Assembly: GCF_001602375.1 (NCBI RefSeq)
Contig: NZ_BCNY01000013.1
Span: 62,001 to 126,000 of the forward strand
DNA length: 64,000 nucleotides
Origin: Methanoculleus horonobensis
Lineage (GTDB): Archaea > Halobacteriota > Methanomicrobia > Methanomicrobiales > Methanoculleaceae
Reading direction: 5' to 3'
Shown: piece after piece, positions 51,140 to 59,451 of the stretch
Layout: each line of letters begins with the position of its first letter
How positions within the stretch are numbered: the first letter of the stretch is position 1
The notes under the pieces: generated by a model
What the model was told of the DNA's origin: nothing
What the model saw: the letters and a program-made list of their open reading frames with translations, nothing else
Database searches by the model: none
Made by a program: the position numbers and the translations under genes

Positions 51140-52575
51140 AGTTTGTTGATCCTCTTCTGAATCATCGTTCGGAGTCTCGTGCGGTCGGAGATACCCCAGA
51201 TCTTCTGCGCCAGTTGCGTATCACCGATGACCTGGGCGATCCAGCGGTTGAAGTCCTCCCGCTCCACGTGGTACCGGATGACATCGTCCGGGGCAAACTC
51301 GAGCATATTTGCAAGTTCCTGGAGACTGTGGGCGGCGTACCCGGCCGGCCGGTCATAGGACGAGAAGTAGAACGCCTTATCCGGGGGGACGCAGCGGAGC
51401 GAGAGAGCGGCCTTGGGCGACCGGGCGATGGTTGCAGACCGTTCCTCGGCGTGCGAGAGGATCCGCATGAATGAGGCGAAGTAGTCGTAGGTCGCCTGGT
51501 GGCTGACGGCGTGGAGCGGCTTTCCGCACGAGGTCGAGCGCATGGCCATCCGGCGAATATGCTCGGTCTCAAGGAGGCGGCGCCAGATCTCCGCGTCTGT
51601 CACCAGGCCCCCGGCCTCCTCGAGCGCCTCGAGGGCGGACTGCTGCATGATGGTCCTCTGCCGGCCCGGCAAGCCGGTCGGGTCGCCTGTCTCCCCGATC
51701 TCCTCGTGCGGTGGAAGCCGGGCGGCGTCTGAGGGGCGTACGGTCTCTATCCCCTCCGCCGCGAGGGCGGACGGGAGCGCACGCAGGAACTCGAGGATGC
51801 CCGCTTCGGGGCCGATGAAGTCCCCGAAGATGCGGTAGTCGAGGAAGAGCGTGATGCAGTCGCCGGGGGATACGGAGAGCCACCCCGCATACTGGTCGGC
51901 CATCAGCGGCCACTTGTCCCACCCCCGCCACGGAAACCGTACGGCGATATCGTCGGAGAGGTCGCAGTGGGTGACGAGGACCGGGAGGCCCCGGTAGGTG
52001 TAGGTGTGGTTTGGGTCCCTCTCAAGAGCAGGGCCTTCGCCTCCCTCGATGATGGCCGCCTCAATTCCGGCCCCGGCAAGCGCCTCTGCGGTGGTCGGGG
52101 TGATCGGGTAGTCGGTATGCGCAAACGTGGTCGGCGTGACCGAGAAGTGCTCCTTCATCAGGTTCCGGTGCATGAGAAGTTCGTCCGTGAACTCCGTGAG
52201 ATCGGTGAACTGTCCGGCGACGCTGTGATGGTAGGTCTGGGCGAGGAGTTCGACGTTAGGGTGGGTGGCCGCACGGGAGAGGAGGTCGAGCATCTCCGGG
52301 TACCACGCATCGAGGTTCTCCACCACCGTTCCGGATATCGCAAAGGCGCACGTAAACCCCTCATCGAGGAGTTCGAGGAGGAGTTCCGTCGTCGGTCGGA
52401 AGGAGCGGTCGATGACCTCCCCCAGGTCTTCCTTCGCGTCAGGGTTAAAGTAACTCTCTTTTACGTTTCTCTTTCCCTTTACCAGATCAGGTAAAAACCC
52501 GGGGTTAAGGTAGCAGGGATAATGAATATCGAATCCCAGACAGACCTTCGGTGGATTTAAGCCCTCGCCCGTCAT
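51121..52575 (-). CDS. GH57 alpha-amylase-like protein with DUF5752-like tail
   Basis: A 484-residue protein, first gene of the operon. N-terminal GH57 barrel: GFDIHYPCYLNPGF, FAISGTVVENLDAWYPEML, LAQTYHHSVAGQF, the nucleophile segment IEAAIIEGGEGPALERDP and the acid/base segment LFLDYRIFGDFIGPEAGI. The C-terminal 70 residues (FAPDDVIRYHVEREDFNRWI, AQVIGDTQLAQKIWGI) look like DUF5752. Likely an alpha-glucan debranching or amylase step. A TATA box at 52597-52607 would give a leaderless start. Confidence 0.88.
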   Translation of the reverse strand: MTGEGLNPPKVCLGFDIHYPCYLNPGFLPDLVKGKRNVKESYFNPDAKEDLGEVIDRSFRPTTELLLELLDEGFTCAFAISGTVVENLDAWYPEMLDLLSRAATHPNVELLAQTYHHSVAGQFTDLTEFTDELLMHRNLMKEHFSVTPTTFAHTDYPITPTTAEALAGAGIEAAIIEGGEGPALERDPNHTYTYRGLPVLVTHCDLSDDIAVRFPWRGWDKWPLMADQYAGWLSVSPGDCITLFLDYRIFGDFIGPEAGILEFLRALPSALAAEGIETVRPSDAARLPPHEEIGETGDPTGLPGRQRTIMQQSALEALEEAGGLVTDAEIWRRLLETEHIRRMAMRSTSCGKPLHAVSHQATYDYFASFMRILSHAEERSATIARSPKAALSLRCVPPDKAFYFSSYDRPAGYAAHSLQELANMLEFAPDDVIRYHVEREDFNRWIAQVIGDTQLAQKIWGISDRTRLRTMIQKRINKLWKRLS

Positions 52576-52596
52576 CGGTGGTAGATGTCCGTTTCC

Positions 52597-52607
52597 GTAT
52601 ATAAATG
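52597..52607 (-). promoter_or_regulatory. Promoter of the glycogen operon
   Basis: CATTTATATAC on the minus strand lies about 25 bases upstream of the ATG at 52575, the expected spacing for box A of a leaderless mRNA. Confidence 0.6.
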
Positions 52608-52767
52608 TCGTCGGCTCCGGCCTCCCATCGATCCACTCCGTCTCTCCAGGCTCCGATACAACGGCGGCGTGCGGATGTTGCTCCGGCAGGAGATAGAGAG
52701 AGTCTCATCCCGTTATCTTCCGGATGGCTCAAATCCTGGGACGATCCATCGCATAGTGAGGAACATC

Positions 52768-53616
52768 GTGAGCAGCAACGGATTTCTGGTGCGGACGATG
52801 GACCGGCGAGAGGTCGAGACCGCCGTCGACTGGGCGGAGCAGGAGGGGTGGAACCCGGGGATTCACGACGCGGAGCCCTTCTACGCCGCCGATCCCGGGG
52901 GGTTCTTCGTCGGGGAACTCGACGGCGAGCCGATAGGCTCCGTTTCGGTCGTCAACTACGGCGGGACGTTTGCCTTTGCCGGACTGTACGTCCTGAAACC
53001 CGAGTACCGGAACCGGGGCTACGGGAGCAGGCTTTTTGCCGCAGGCATGGCCCATGCCGGTGACCGGAACGTCGGGGGCGACGGCGTCGTCGCGATGCAG
53101 GAGAAGTACCGCACGCGATCCGGGTTTAAGCCTTCATACCGTAACATCAGGTTCGAGGGCACCGGCGGCGGGAGCGTTCCCGAAGGCACGGTCGACCTCG
53201 CGGAGGTGCCGTTCCAGCGCCTCTGCGCATACGATGCCCGGCACTTCCCGGCGCCGCGCCCCGCGTTCCTGAAATCCTGGATCCGGCAGGAGGGAACGCT
53301 GGGCCGTGCCGTTCTCGCGGACGACGGCGATGTCAGGGGATACGGCGTCATCCGGCGGTGCCGGAGCGGCTATAAGATCGGGCCGCTCTTTGCGGAGACG
53401 CCGGGGATCGCGGAGGAGATCCTCCTTTCGCTCTCTTCGCAGGCAGCGGGCGAACAGGTCTATCTGGATACGCCGGAACCGAACGCCGCCGCCGTGGCGC
53501 TCGCCCGCCGGCACGGGATGGTTCCGGTCTTCGAGACGGGGCGGATCTACACGAAGGCGATCCCCGACCTCCCCATTCGCGAGATCTTCGGCGTAACGTC
53601 GTTCGAGCTCGGGTGA
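52768..53616 (+). CDS. Two-domain GNAT acetyltransferase
   Basis: A 282-residue protein. The N-terminal GNAT domain has VETAVDWAEQEGWNPGIHDA, FFVGELDGEPIGSVSVV and the acetyl-CoA loop LKPEYRNRGYGSRLFAAG. A second GNAT-like domain (GYGVIRRCRSGYKIGPLFAE, VYLDTPEPNAAAVALARRHG) completes the YitH-like layout. The substrate is unknown. A GTG start at 52768 behind GAGG is preferred; ATG 52798 is too short and 52585 adds an unrelated tail. Confidence 0.82.
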   Translation: MSSNGFLVRTMDRREVETAVDWAEQEGWNPGIHDAEPFYAADPGGFFVGELDGEPIGSVSVVNYGGTFAFAGLYVLKPEYRNRGYGSRLFAAGMAHAGDRNVGGDGVVAMQEKYRTRSGFKPSYRNIRFEGTGGGSVPEGTVDLAEVPFQRLCAYDARHFPAPRPAFLKSWIRQEGTLGRAVLADDGDVRGYGVIRRCRSGYKIGPLFAETPGIAEEILLSLSSQAAGEQVYLDTPEPNAAAVALARRHGMVPVFETGRIYTKAIPDLPIREIFGVTSFELG

Positions 53617-53674
53617 CCCGGCCAAAAGATTCTAAAACGACCTCTCCCGATCACCCTCCGGGAAGTGTGGCTGC

Positions 53675-55975
53675 ATGGACTACCTGGAGGAGTTTCCCGT
53701 TCTTGTCATCGACGACGAACTGCACTCGGATACCGCAGAAGGACGGGCGTCGCGGGAGATCGTGAAAGAGCTGAAACGCGAGAACTTCCCCGTCATCGAG
53801 GCGCTGACCGCCCGCGACGGGGTTCACGCATTCCTCTCGCACCCCCACGCGAGTTGCATCGTCATCGACTGGGAACTCTCCTCCGAGGCCGCGGACGGCA
53901 CGCTCACCGCGCGAGACCTCATCACCCTCATCCGGGAGAGGAATCCGAAGATCCCGATATTCCTGAACACCGAGAAACTGGCGATCTCCGCGATACCCCT
54001 CTCCGTCATATCCCGGATCGACGGCTACATCTGGAAACTCGAGGATACTCCCGGCTTCATCGCCGGCCACATCAAGCGGGCGGCAACGAACTACCTCGCC
54101 GACGTCCTTCCACCGTTCTTCCGGGGGCTGATGGACTACGTCGAGGAGTACCGCTACTCCTGGCACACGCCGGGGCACATGGGCGGCGTCGCATTCCTCA
54201 AGAACGCCGCAGGCCGGATCTTCTACAACTTCTTCGGGGAGAACGCTCTCCGGGCAGACCTCTCGGCCTCGGTGCAGGAACTCGGTTCGCTTCTCGAGCA
54301 TTCCGGCGTCGTCGGGGAGGCGGAGCGGAAGGCCGCGGAGGTCTTCGGGGCCGACCGCACCTACTTCGTCACCGGCGGCACGTCGGCCGCGAACAAGATC
54401 GTCTGGCTTTCGACCGTCACCAGCGGCGATGTCGTCCTCGTGGACCGGAACTGCCATGCGTCGGTGATGCACGCGATCGTCATGACCGGCGCCGTCCCGA
54501 TCTACCTGATCCCGGCCCGGAACGAGTACGGGATCATCGGCCCCATCCGGAGCAGCGAGTTCCTTCCTGCAGTCGTCGCGGAGAAGATCAGGAACTGCCC
54601 CCTCATCGACGACCCTGCGTCGCAGACGGTCAGGATGGCCGTGGTCACGAACTCCACCTACGACGGGATCTGCTACAGCGCGGAGAGGATCGAGGAGCAG
54701 CTCCAGGACACCGACCCGTACATCCACTTCGACGAGGCGTGGTCGGGCTACGCCCGGTTCCACCCCCTCTACGCCGGGAGGTTCGGGATGCACGAGACGG
54801 ACGCGGTCGGCCCGACGGTCTTTGCCACCCAGTCGACCCACAAGGTTCTCGCGGCATTCTCGCAGGGCTCGATGCTCCACGTCAGGCAGGGCCGGGGACC
54901 GGTCGACCACCCGCGGTTCAACGAGGCGTTCATGATGCTCACCTCGACCTCCCCCCAGTACACCATCATCGCGTCGCTCGACGTCGCCGCCAGGATGATG
55001 GCCGGGCACTCGGGGAGGTTCCTCGTCGAAGAGGCGATCGAGGAGGCGATCGTCTTTCGAAAGAAGATGGTGACGGTGGCCGAAGAGATCCGGGCAGGGA
55101 GCCGGGCCGGGGAGGACTACTGGTGGTTCACCGTCTGGCAGCCCGACTGCATCATGGACGAGGAGACGGAGAGACCACTTGGTGAGGCGGACGAGGTGCT
55201 CCTCCGGAACCACGCCGGCTGCTGGCTCCTCCAGCCTCACGATGCCTGGCACGGGTTCGACGGCGTCGAGGAGGGCTACGCCATGCTCGACCCGATCAAG
55301 GTGACGATCCTCACCCCGGGGATCGGGCCGGGCGGGAGGATGGAGGAGCGGGGAATACCGGCGGCCGTCGTCACGAAGTATCTCCGGGAGAACGGGATCG
55401 TCGTCGAGAAGACCGGGTACTACTCGTTCCTGGTTCTCTTCACGCTCGGGATCACCAAGGGCAAGTCCGGGACGCTGCTTGCGGAGCTCTTCCGGTTCAA
55501 GGCGCTTTACGACGGTAACAGCCCGCTCGAGGAGGTCTTCCCCGATCTCGTGCGGGAGCACCCGGCCCGGTACGCGGGCCGCGGCCTTGCCGACCTCTGC
55601 CGGGAGATGCACGGCTACCTCCGGGACGAGTCGATCGCCGGCACGCTCAGGAGCGTCTACGCAATGCTGCCTGAACCGGCGATGACGCCGGCGGAGGCCT
55701 ACCGCCGCCTGGTGCGCGGCAAGGTGACGCCGGTGCCCGCGAACGACCTCGAGGGGAGGACGGTCGCGGTGATGGTCGTTCCCTACCCGCCCGGTATTCC
55801 CGTCATCATGCCGGGGGAGCGGTGCGGGGCGGCCACGCGGGCGATCGTCGATTATCTCACGGCGTCGCAGGAGTTCGACACCCTCTTCCCCGGGTTCGAG
55901 AACGAGGTGCACGGGGTGGACGTCGTGACGAGGGAGGGGCGCCGGGTCTACTACGTCTACTGTGTCAGGGAGTGA
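53675..55975 (+). CDS. Orn/Lys/Arg decarboxylase class I (PLP-dependent)
   Basis: A 766-residue enzyme. Residues 1-130 are the receiver-like wing domain (FPVLVIDDELHSD, SCIVIDWELSSEAADGTL). The fold-I core follows: YSWHTPGHMGGVAFLKNA, VTGGTSAANKIVWLSTV, IHFDEAWSGYARFHPLYAGR and the PLP lysine in ATQSTHKVLAAFSQGSM. This is the large bacterial acid-inducible Arg/Lys/Orn type. Which amino acid is used cannot be told. Archaeal Arg decarboxylases are usually of other types, so bacterial origin is likely. Confidence 0.9.
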   Translation: MDYLEEFPVLVIDDELHSDTAEGRASREIVKELKRENFPVIEALTARDGVHAFLSHPHASCIVIDWELSSEAADGTLTARDLITLIRERNPKIPIFLNTEKLAISAIPLSVISRIDGYIWKLEDTPGFIAGHIKRAATNYLADVLPPFFRGLMDYVEEYRYSWHTPGHMGGVAFLKNAAGRIFYNFFGENALRADLSASVQELGSLLEHSGVVGEAERKAAEVFGADRTYFVTGGTSAANKIVWLSTVTSGDVVLVDRNCHASVMHAIVMTGAVPIYLIPARNEYGIIGPIRSSEFLPAVVAEKIRNCPLIDDPASQTVRMAVVTNSTYDGICYSAERIEEQLQDTDPYIHFDEAWSGYARFHPLYAGRFGMHETDAVGPTVFATQSTHKVLAAFSQGSMLHVRQGRGPVDHPRFNEAFMMLTSTSPQYTIIASLDVAARMMAGHSGRFLVEEAIEEAIVFRKKMVTVAEEIRAGSRAGEDYWWFTVWQPDCIMDEETERPLGEADEVLLRNHAGCWLLQPHDAWHGFDGVEEGYAMLDPIKVTILTPGIGPGGRMEERGIPAAVVTKYLRENGIVVEKTGYYSFLVLFTLGITKGKSGTLLAELFRFKALYDGNSPLEEVFPDLVREHPARYAGRGLADLCREMHGYLRDESIAGTLRSVYAMLPEPAMTPAEAYRRLVRGKVTPVPANDLEGRTVAVMVVPYPPGIPVIMPGERCGAATRAIVDYLTASQEFDTLFPGFENEVHGVDVVTREGRRVYYVYCVRE

Positions 55976-56065
55976 TGGGGCCGGATGCTGCAGGACTGTT
56001 CTCAAAAGAGTGTATGCAGGGCGGGTACACCCTGATCGATCTCCCGCCGGAGCCGTGGAAGAGCC

Positions 56066-57409
56066 TTACTCTCCCTTCAGCATCGCGTCGATCGCCGCGG
56101 CCGCCTTCTTCGCCGAGCCCATCGCTTCGATCACCGTCGCGGCGCCGGTGGCGATGTCCCCGCCGGCGTAAACATGGGGGATCGAGGTCCGGCCGTTCTC
56201 GTCGACGACAACGTTGCCCTTCCGCCCGCGCTCGAGCCCCGGGATCAGGGAGACGAGGAGCGGGTTCGGGCTCGTGCCGATCGCCTGAACCACCATGTCC
56301 ACGTCGAGGATGAACTCGCTCCCCTCGGTTGGCTTCGGCGACCGGCGGCCGCTCGCGTCCATGCCGCAGAGGGACATCTTCACGCACTCGATACCGGTGA
56401 CGCACTGCTCGCCGAGGATCCGGGTCGGGTTCGTGCAGGTGAGGAACTCGATCCCCTCCTCCCTCGCGTGCAGGACTTCGGCCCTCCGTGCCGGCATCTC
56501 CTCCTCGCCGCGCCGGTAGACGAGCGAGACCTTCGCCCCCAGGCGGCGTGCCACCCGGGCGGAGTCCATCGCGACGTTCCCGCCGCCGATCACCGCGACG
56601 CGGGCTCCGTGCATGACCGGCGTGTCGAACTCGGGGAACGCCTCGGCGTGCATCAGGTTCACCCTTGTGAGGAACTCGTTTGCCGAGTAGACACCGCTCA
56701 AGTTCTCGCCGGGGATGCACATGAACGCGGGGAGCCCCGCCCCGGTCGCGAGGAAGACCGCATCGTAAGCGAGGAGCTCGTCGACGCTGACGCTCCGGCC
56801 CACGAGGTGGTTCTTCTTCAGCCGGGCGCCGAGGGCGAGAACCTGGTCGATCTCTGCCCTGACGACGTCTTTCGGGAGCCGGAATGCGGGGATGCCGTAG
56901 GTCAGGACGCCGCCGGCCTCGTGGAGCGATTCATAGATCGTGACAGCATGACCGGCACGGGCGAGCTCGGCCGCGGCCGTCAGCCCTGCGGGACCGGAGC
57001 CCACGATCGCCACGCGCTTCCCGGTCGGCTTCGCCACGTCGGGGAGGGTGGGGTCGTTCGCCCGCTCCCAGTCGGCCACGAACCGCTCGATTGCGCCGAT
57101 CCGGATCGGGGTCTCCTTGTTGCCGAGGATGCAGACACCCTCGCACTGGGTCTCCTGCGGGCAGACACGCCCGCAGATGGCGGGGAGCATGTTCTGCTCC
57201 TTGAGCGCCCGTGCGGCCGCGGGGAAGTCCCCCTCCGCGACGTGCCCGATGAAGGCGGGGATGTCGATGCAGACGGGACAGCCCCTGACGCAGAGCGGTT
57301 TCTTGCACTGCAGGCAGCGTTCCGCCTCGGCGACGGCCTCGGCGGGGGAGAGGCCGCCGTCGACTTCCTTGAAGTCCTTAACCCGGACGTCGGCCGGCCG
57401 ATCACTCAT
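56066..57409 (-). CDS. NADPH-dependent glutamate synthase-type subunit (SudB/NfnB-like)
   Basis: A 447-residue flavoprotein. The N-terminus has two Fe-S cysteine clusters (CLQCKKPLCVRGCP and CGRVCPQETQCEGVC). The first FAD site is KRVAIVGSGPAGLTAAAELA. The second, NAD(P) site is RVAVIGGGNVAMDSARVARR. The end IPHVYAGGDIATGAATVIEA binds FAD. It overlaps the partner gene at 57402. Such pairs act as sulfide dehydrogenase (SudAB) or electron-bifurcating NADH-ferredoxin:NADPH oxidoreductase (NfnAB); the present pair could be either. Confidence 0.9.
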   Translation of the reverse strand: MSDRPADVRVKDFKEVDGGLSPAEAVAEAERCLQCKKPLCVRGCPVCIDIPAFIGHVAEGDFPAAARALKEQNMLPAICGRVCPQETQCEGVCILGNKETPIRIGAIERFVADWERANDPTLPDVAKPTGKRVAIVGSGPAGLTAAAELARAGHAVTIYESLHEAGGVLTYGIPAFRLPKDVVRAEIDQVLALGARLKKNHLVGRSVSVDELLAYDAVFLATGAGLPAFMCIPGENLSGVYSANEFLTRVNLMHAEAFPEFDTPVMHGARVAVIGGGNVAMDSARVARRLGAKVSLVYRRGEEEMPARRAEVLHAREEGIEFLTCTNPTRILGEQCVTGIECVKMSLCGMDASGRRSPKPTEGSEFILDVDMVVQAIGTSPNPLLVSLIPGLERGRKGNVVVDENGRTSIPHVYAGGDIATGAATVIEAMGSAKKAAAAIDAMLKGE

Positions 57410-58262
57410 GGTGGTGGCCTCCTTCGCCGCACCGGCACCGGTGCTCCGCGAACCGCTCGAGCGAGGCCTTCTCCTGCCCGGTGTAGATCCGCTGCCGCTG
57501 CATCAGTTCGGCGAAGTCGACCTGGTGGGCGTCGAACTCGGGGCCGTCGACGCAGGCGAACTTCGTCTCCCCGCCGACGGTCACCCGGCAGGAGCCGCAC
57601 ATCCCCGTCCCGTCGACCATGATCGGGTTGAGGCTGACGTAGGTCTTGACGCCGTAAGGCGCCGTCGCGCCGGAGGTGACCTTCATCATGATGGCGGGGC
57701 CGATGATCCAGACCCGGTCGATCTTCCTCTCTTCGAGCAGTTTCTTCAGGACGTCGGCTGCAAACCCGTGGATGCCCTTGCTCCCGTCGTCGGTCGTGAT
57801 GAAGAGCTCGTCGCAGATCTCCTCCATCTCGTCTTCGAGGATGAGGAGATCGGCGTTCCTCGCCCCAATGATCCCGATGACGTGGTTGCCGGCTTCTCTC
57901 AGTTCCTTTGCGATGAGGGGAGTGCTCGCGATCCCGACACCGCCGCCGATGACGCAGCAGGTGCCGTAGTTGCCGATCTCGCTCGGTTTGCCGAGCGGCC
58001 CCACGACGTCGCTGATGCTGTCGCCCGCGCCGAGGGTCGCAAGTTCCTCGGTCGTCTTGCCGACGGTCATGAAGATCACCCGGACGGTGTCCCCCTTGAC
58101 CGCGGAGATGGTGAGCGGTATCCGCTCGCCCGCTTCGTGCAGGCGCAGGATGACAAACTGGCCCGCCCGCGCGTGCTCGGCCACCTGCGGCGCCCGTATC
58201 CAGTATTCGTAAACCCGGTCGGCGAGTTTCGTCGCCAATTCTATCTTATACAACCGCTTCAC
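57402..58262 (-). CDS. FAD/NAD-binding ferredoxin-reductase subunit (SudA/NfnA-like)
   Basis: A 286-residue protein of the dihydroorotate dehydrogenase electron-transfer subunit type. The FAD domain holds RAGQFVILRLHEAGERIPLT; the NAD domain CVIGGGVGIASTPLIAKELR. A [2Fe-2S] cluster is indicated by GTGMCGSCRVTVGG and KFACVDGPEFD. It overlaps the flavoprotein subunit gene by 8 bases. Confidence 0.9.
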   Translation of the reverse strand: MKRLYKIELATKLADRVYEYWIRAPQVAEHARAGQFVILRLHEAGERIPLTISAVKGDTVRVIFMTVGKTTEELATLGAGDSISDVVGPLGKPSEIGNYGTCCVIGGGVGIASTPLIAKELREAGNHVIGIIGARNADLLILEDEMEEICDELFITTDDGSKGIHGFAADVLKKLLEERKIDRVWIIGPAIMMKVTSGATAPYGVKTYVSLNPIMVDGTGMCGSCRVTVGGETKFACVDGPEFDAHQVDFAELMQRQRIYTGQEKASLERFAEHRCRCGEGGHHHE

Positions 58263-58440
58263 TCCTGATGATGTTGGTCGTCATAACGTCGAAATGCATC
58301 TAACGCTTCGTACATATTGTGGCTCCAGCCTCTTTACTGCAGCTGCTCGACCTTGAACGTACTCCATGACCGATCGGAGCAAGTATGGGTATGGAGCAAA
58401 AAGCCGAAGAATTATCCACTTATCCGTCACAGGGATAGGT

Positions 58441-58617
58441 ATGCGGAGCCAGGTAATCTGGGGGATTGCCCTGACCGCCATCGGCGCGGCGATCGCGATC
58501 GTCGCGGTCCTGGGGATCCCGTTCCTCCTCATCTACAGCATCCCGCTCATCGTGATCGGTCTCGCGCTGATCATCTGGCGGGGGCGCGAGGAGATCATCG
58601 AAACAATCAGGGAGTGA
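58441..58617 (+). CDS. Small two-helix membrane protein
   Basis: A 58-residue protein with two hydrophobic helices (about 5-24 and 27-45) and a charged tail (RGREEIIETIRE). The ATG at 58441 follows an AGGGATAGG stretch; a longer frame from 58366 adds a non-hydrophobic leader. It ends 4 bases before the UPF0145 gene, suggesting a common transcript. Unknown function. Confidence 0.6.
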   Translation: MRSQVIWGIALTAIGAAIAIVAVLGIPFLLIYSIPLIVIGLALIIWRGREEIIETIRE

Positions 58618-58621
58618 ACAG

Positions 58622-58945
58622 ATGATAGTGACGACGACAGAAGAGGTTCCGGGCTACGCCGTGGGAGAGGTTCTCGGCGTGGTCTCCGGCAACACGGTAC
58701 GATCGAAGAACGTAGGAAGAGACGTCATGGCCGGGCTAAAGAGCCTGGTCGGCGGGGAGCTCGAGGAGTATACCGCCATGCTCTCCGATGCCCGAACCGA
58801 GGCGTACAACCGGATGGTCAACGCCGCGCGCGACCTCGGCGCCGATGCGGTGGTGAACGTCCGGTTCGCGACGTCCCAGACGATGGCGGCGGCGGCGGAA
58901 CTCCTGGCCTACGGGACGGCAGTGAAACTCGTCCCGAAGAAGTAA
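58622..58945 (+). CDS. YbjQ/UPF0145 family protein
   Basis: A 107-residue protein: TTEEVPGYAVGEVLGVVSGN, RSKNVGRDVMAGLKSLVGGE, EEYTAMLSDARTEAYNRMV and AARDLGADAVVNVRFATSQ. This matches UPF0145 (YbjQ), small oligomeric proteins often annotated as heavy-metal-binding on weak evidence. Confidence 0.92.
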   Translation: MIVTTTEEVPGYAVGEVLGVVSGNTVRSKNVGRDVMAGLKSLVGGELEEYTAMLSDARTEAYNRMVNAARDLGADAVVNVRFATSQTMAAAAELLAYGTAVKLVPKK

Positions 58946-59138
58946 GGTTTATTAGGGGCTGGGGGTGAGTCCCCGGCTCTTTACGGCAGAACATTCTGCC
59001 CTTTTTTGGTTGGAATTTACGGGCATAGGTTGAGCCCGTGGTTATCGTGAACGGCGTCGTGTGGCCCACTAGCAGGTGGGACTATCTTTGCGGTAAGGAG
59101 GGCTGGAGATGAAGTGACCGTGGGGTATTGTGTAGACT

Positions 59139-59335
59139 CATACACGGATTTCTACCGAGTATCGCCACGCACTGCCCCCGCCCCTCTGGGGCGGGGGAGG
59201 AGGCCGGGCGGGTGGGGTTATAATCATCCTCGTATGAGTTGGAGACAGGGGAGGGGGGATACTCCCCCTCCCCGTCAGCCCCACCCCATGGCGATACTCC
59301 CACGGTCCACTGTACCGGGCTTTATCCTCGCTCGA
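59139..59335 (+). repeat. Dispersed nested-palindromic repeat, copy 4
   Basis: Begins TACACGGATTTCTACCGAG and TATCGCCA, then ACTGCCCCCGCCCC-TC-TGGGGCGGGGGAGG, GGCGGGTGGGG, a variable AT-rich part, GGAGACAGGGGAGGGGGG, ACTCCCCCTCCCCGTCAGCC, CCACCCC, and closes ATGGCGATACTCCCACGGTC, CACTGTACCGGGCTTTATCC. The right flank matches the left flank of copy 1 in reverse complement. It lies between the UPF0145 gene and arcS. Confidence 0.8.
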
Positions 59336-59451
59336 CTGTTTTGACCCTTGAGTGCCACAGATATGAATAACGACGCCCTGCAGCGATTTCAGGGTTAACC
59401 GCCGAAAAACGTGAGTCCCGGAGGGACAAAAGCCCCCGGTCGCTCTTCCTC

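Noticed and set aside
53651-56005. 784-codon open frame on the minus strand
   Set aside because: It is the antisense of the decarboxylase gene and is low in sequence complexity.
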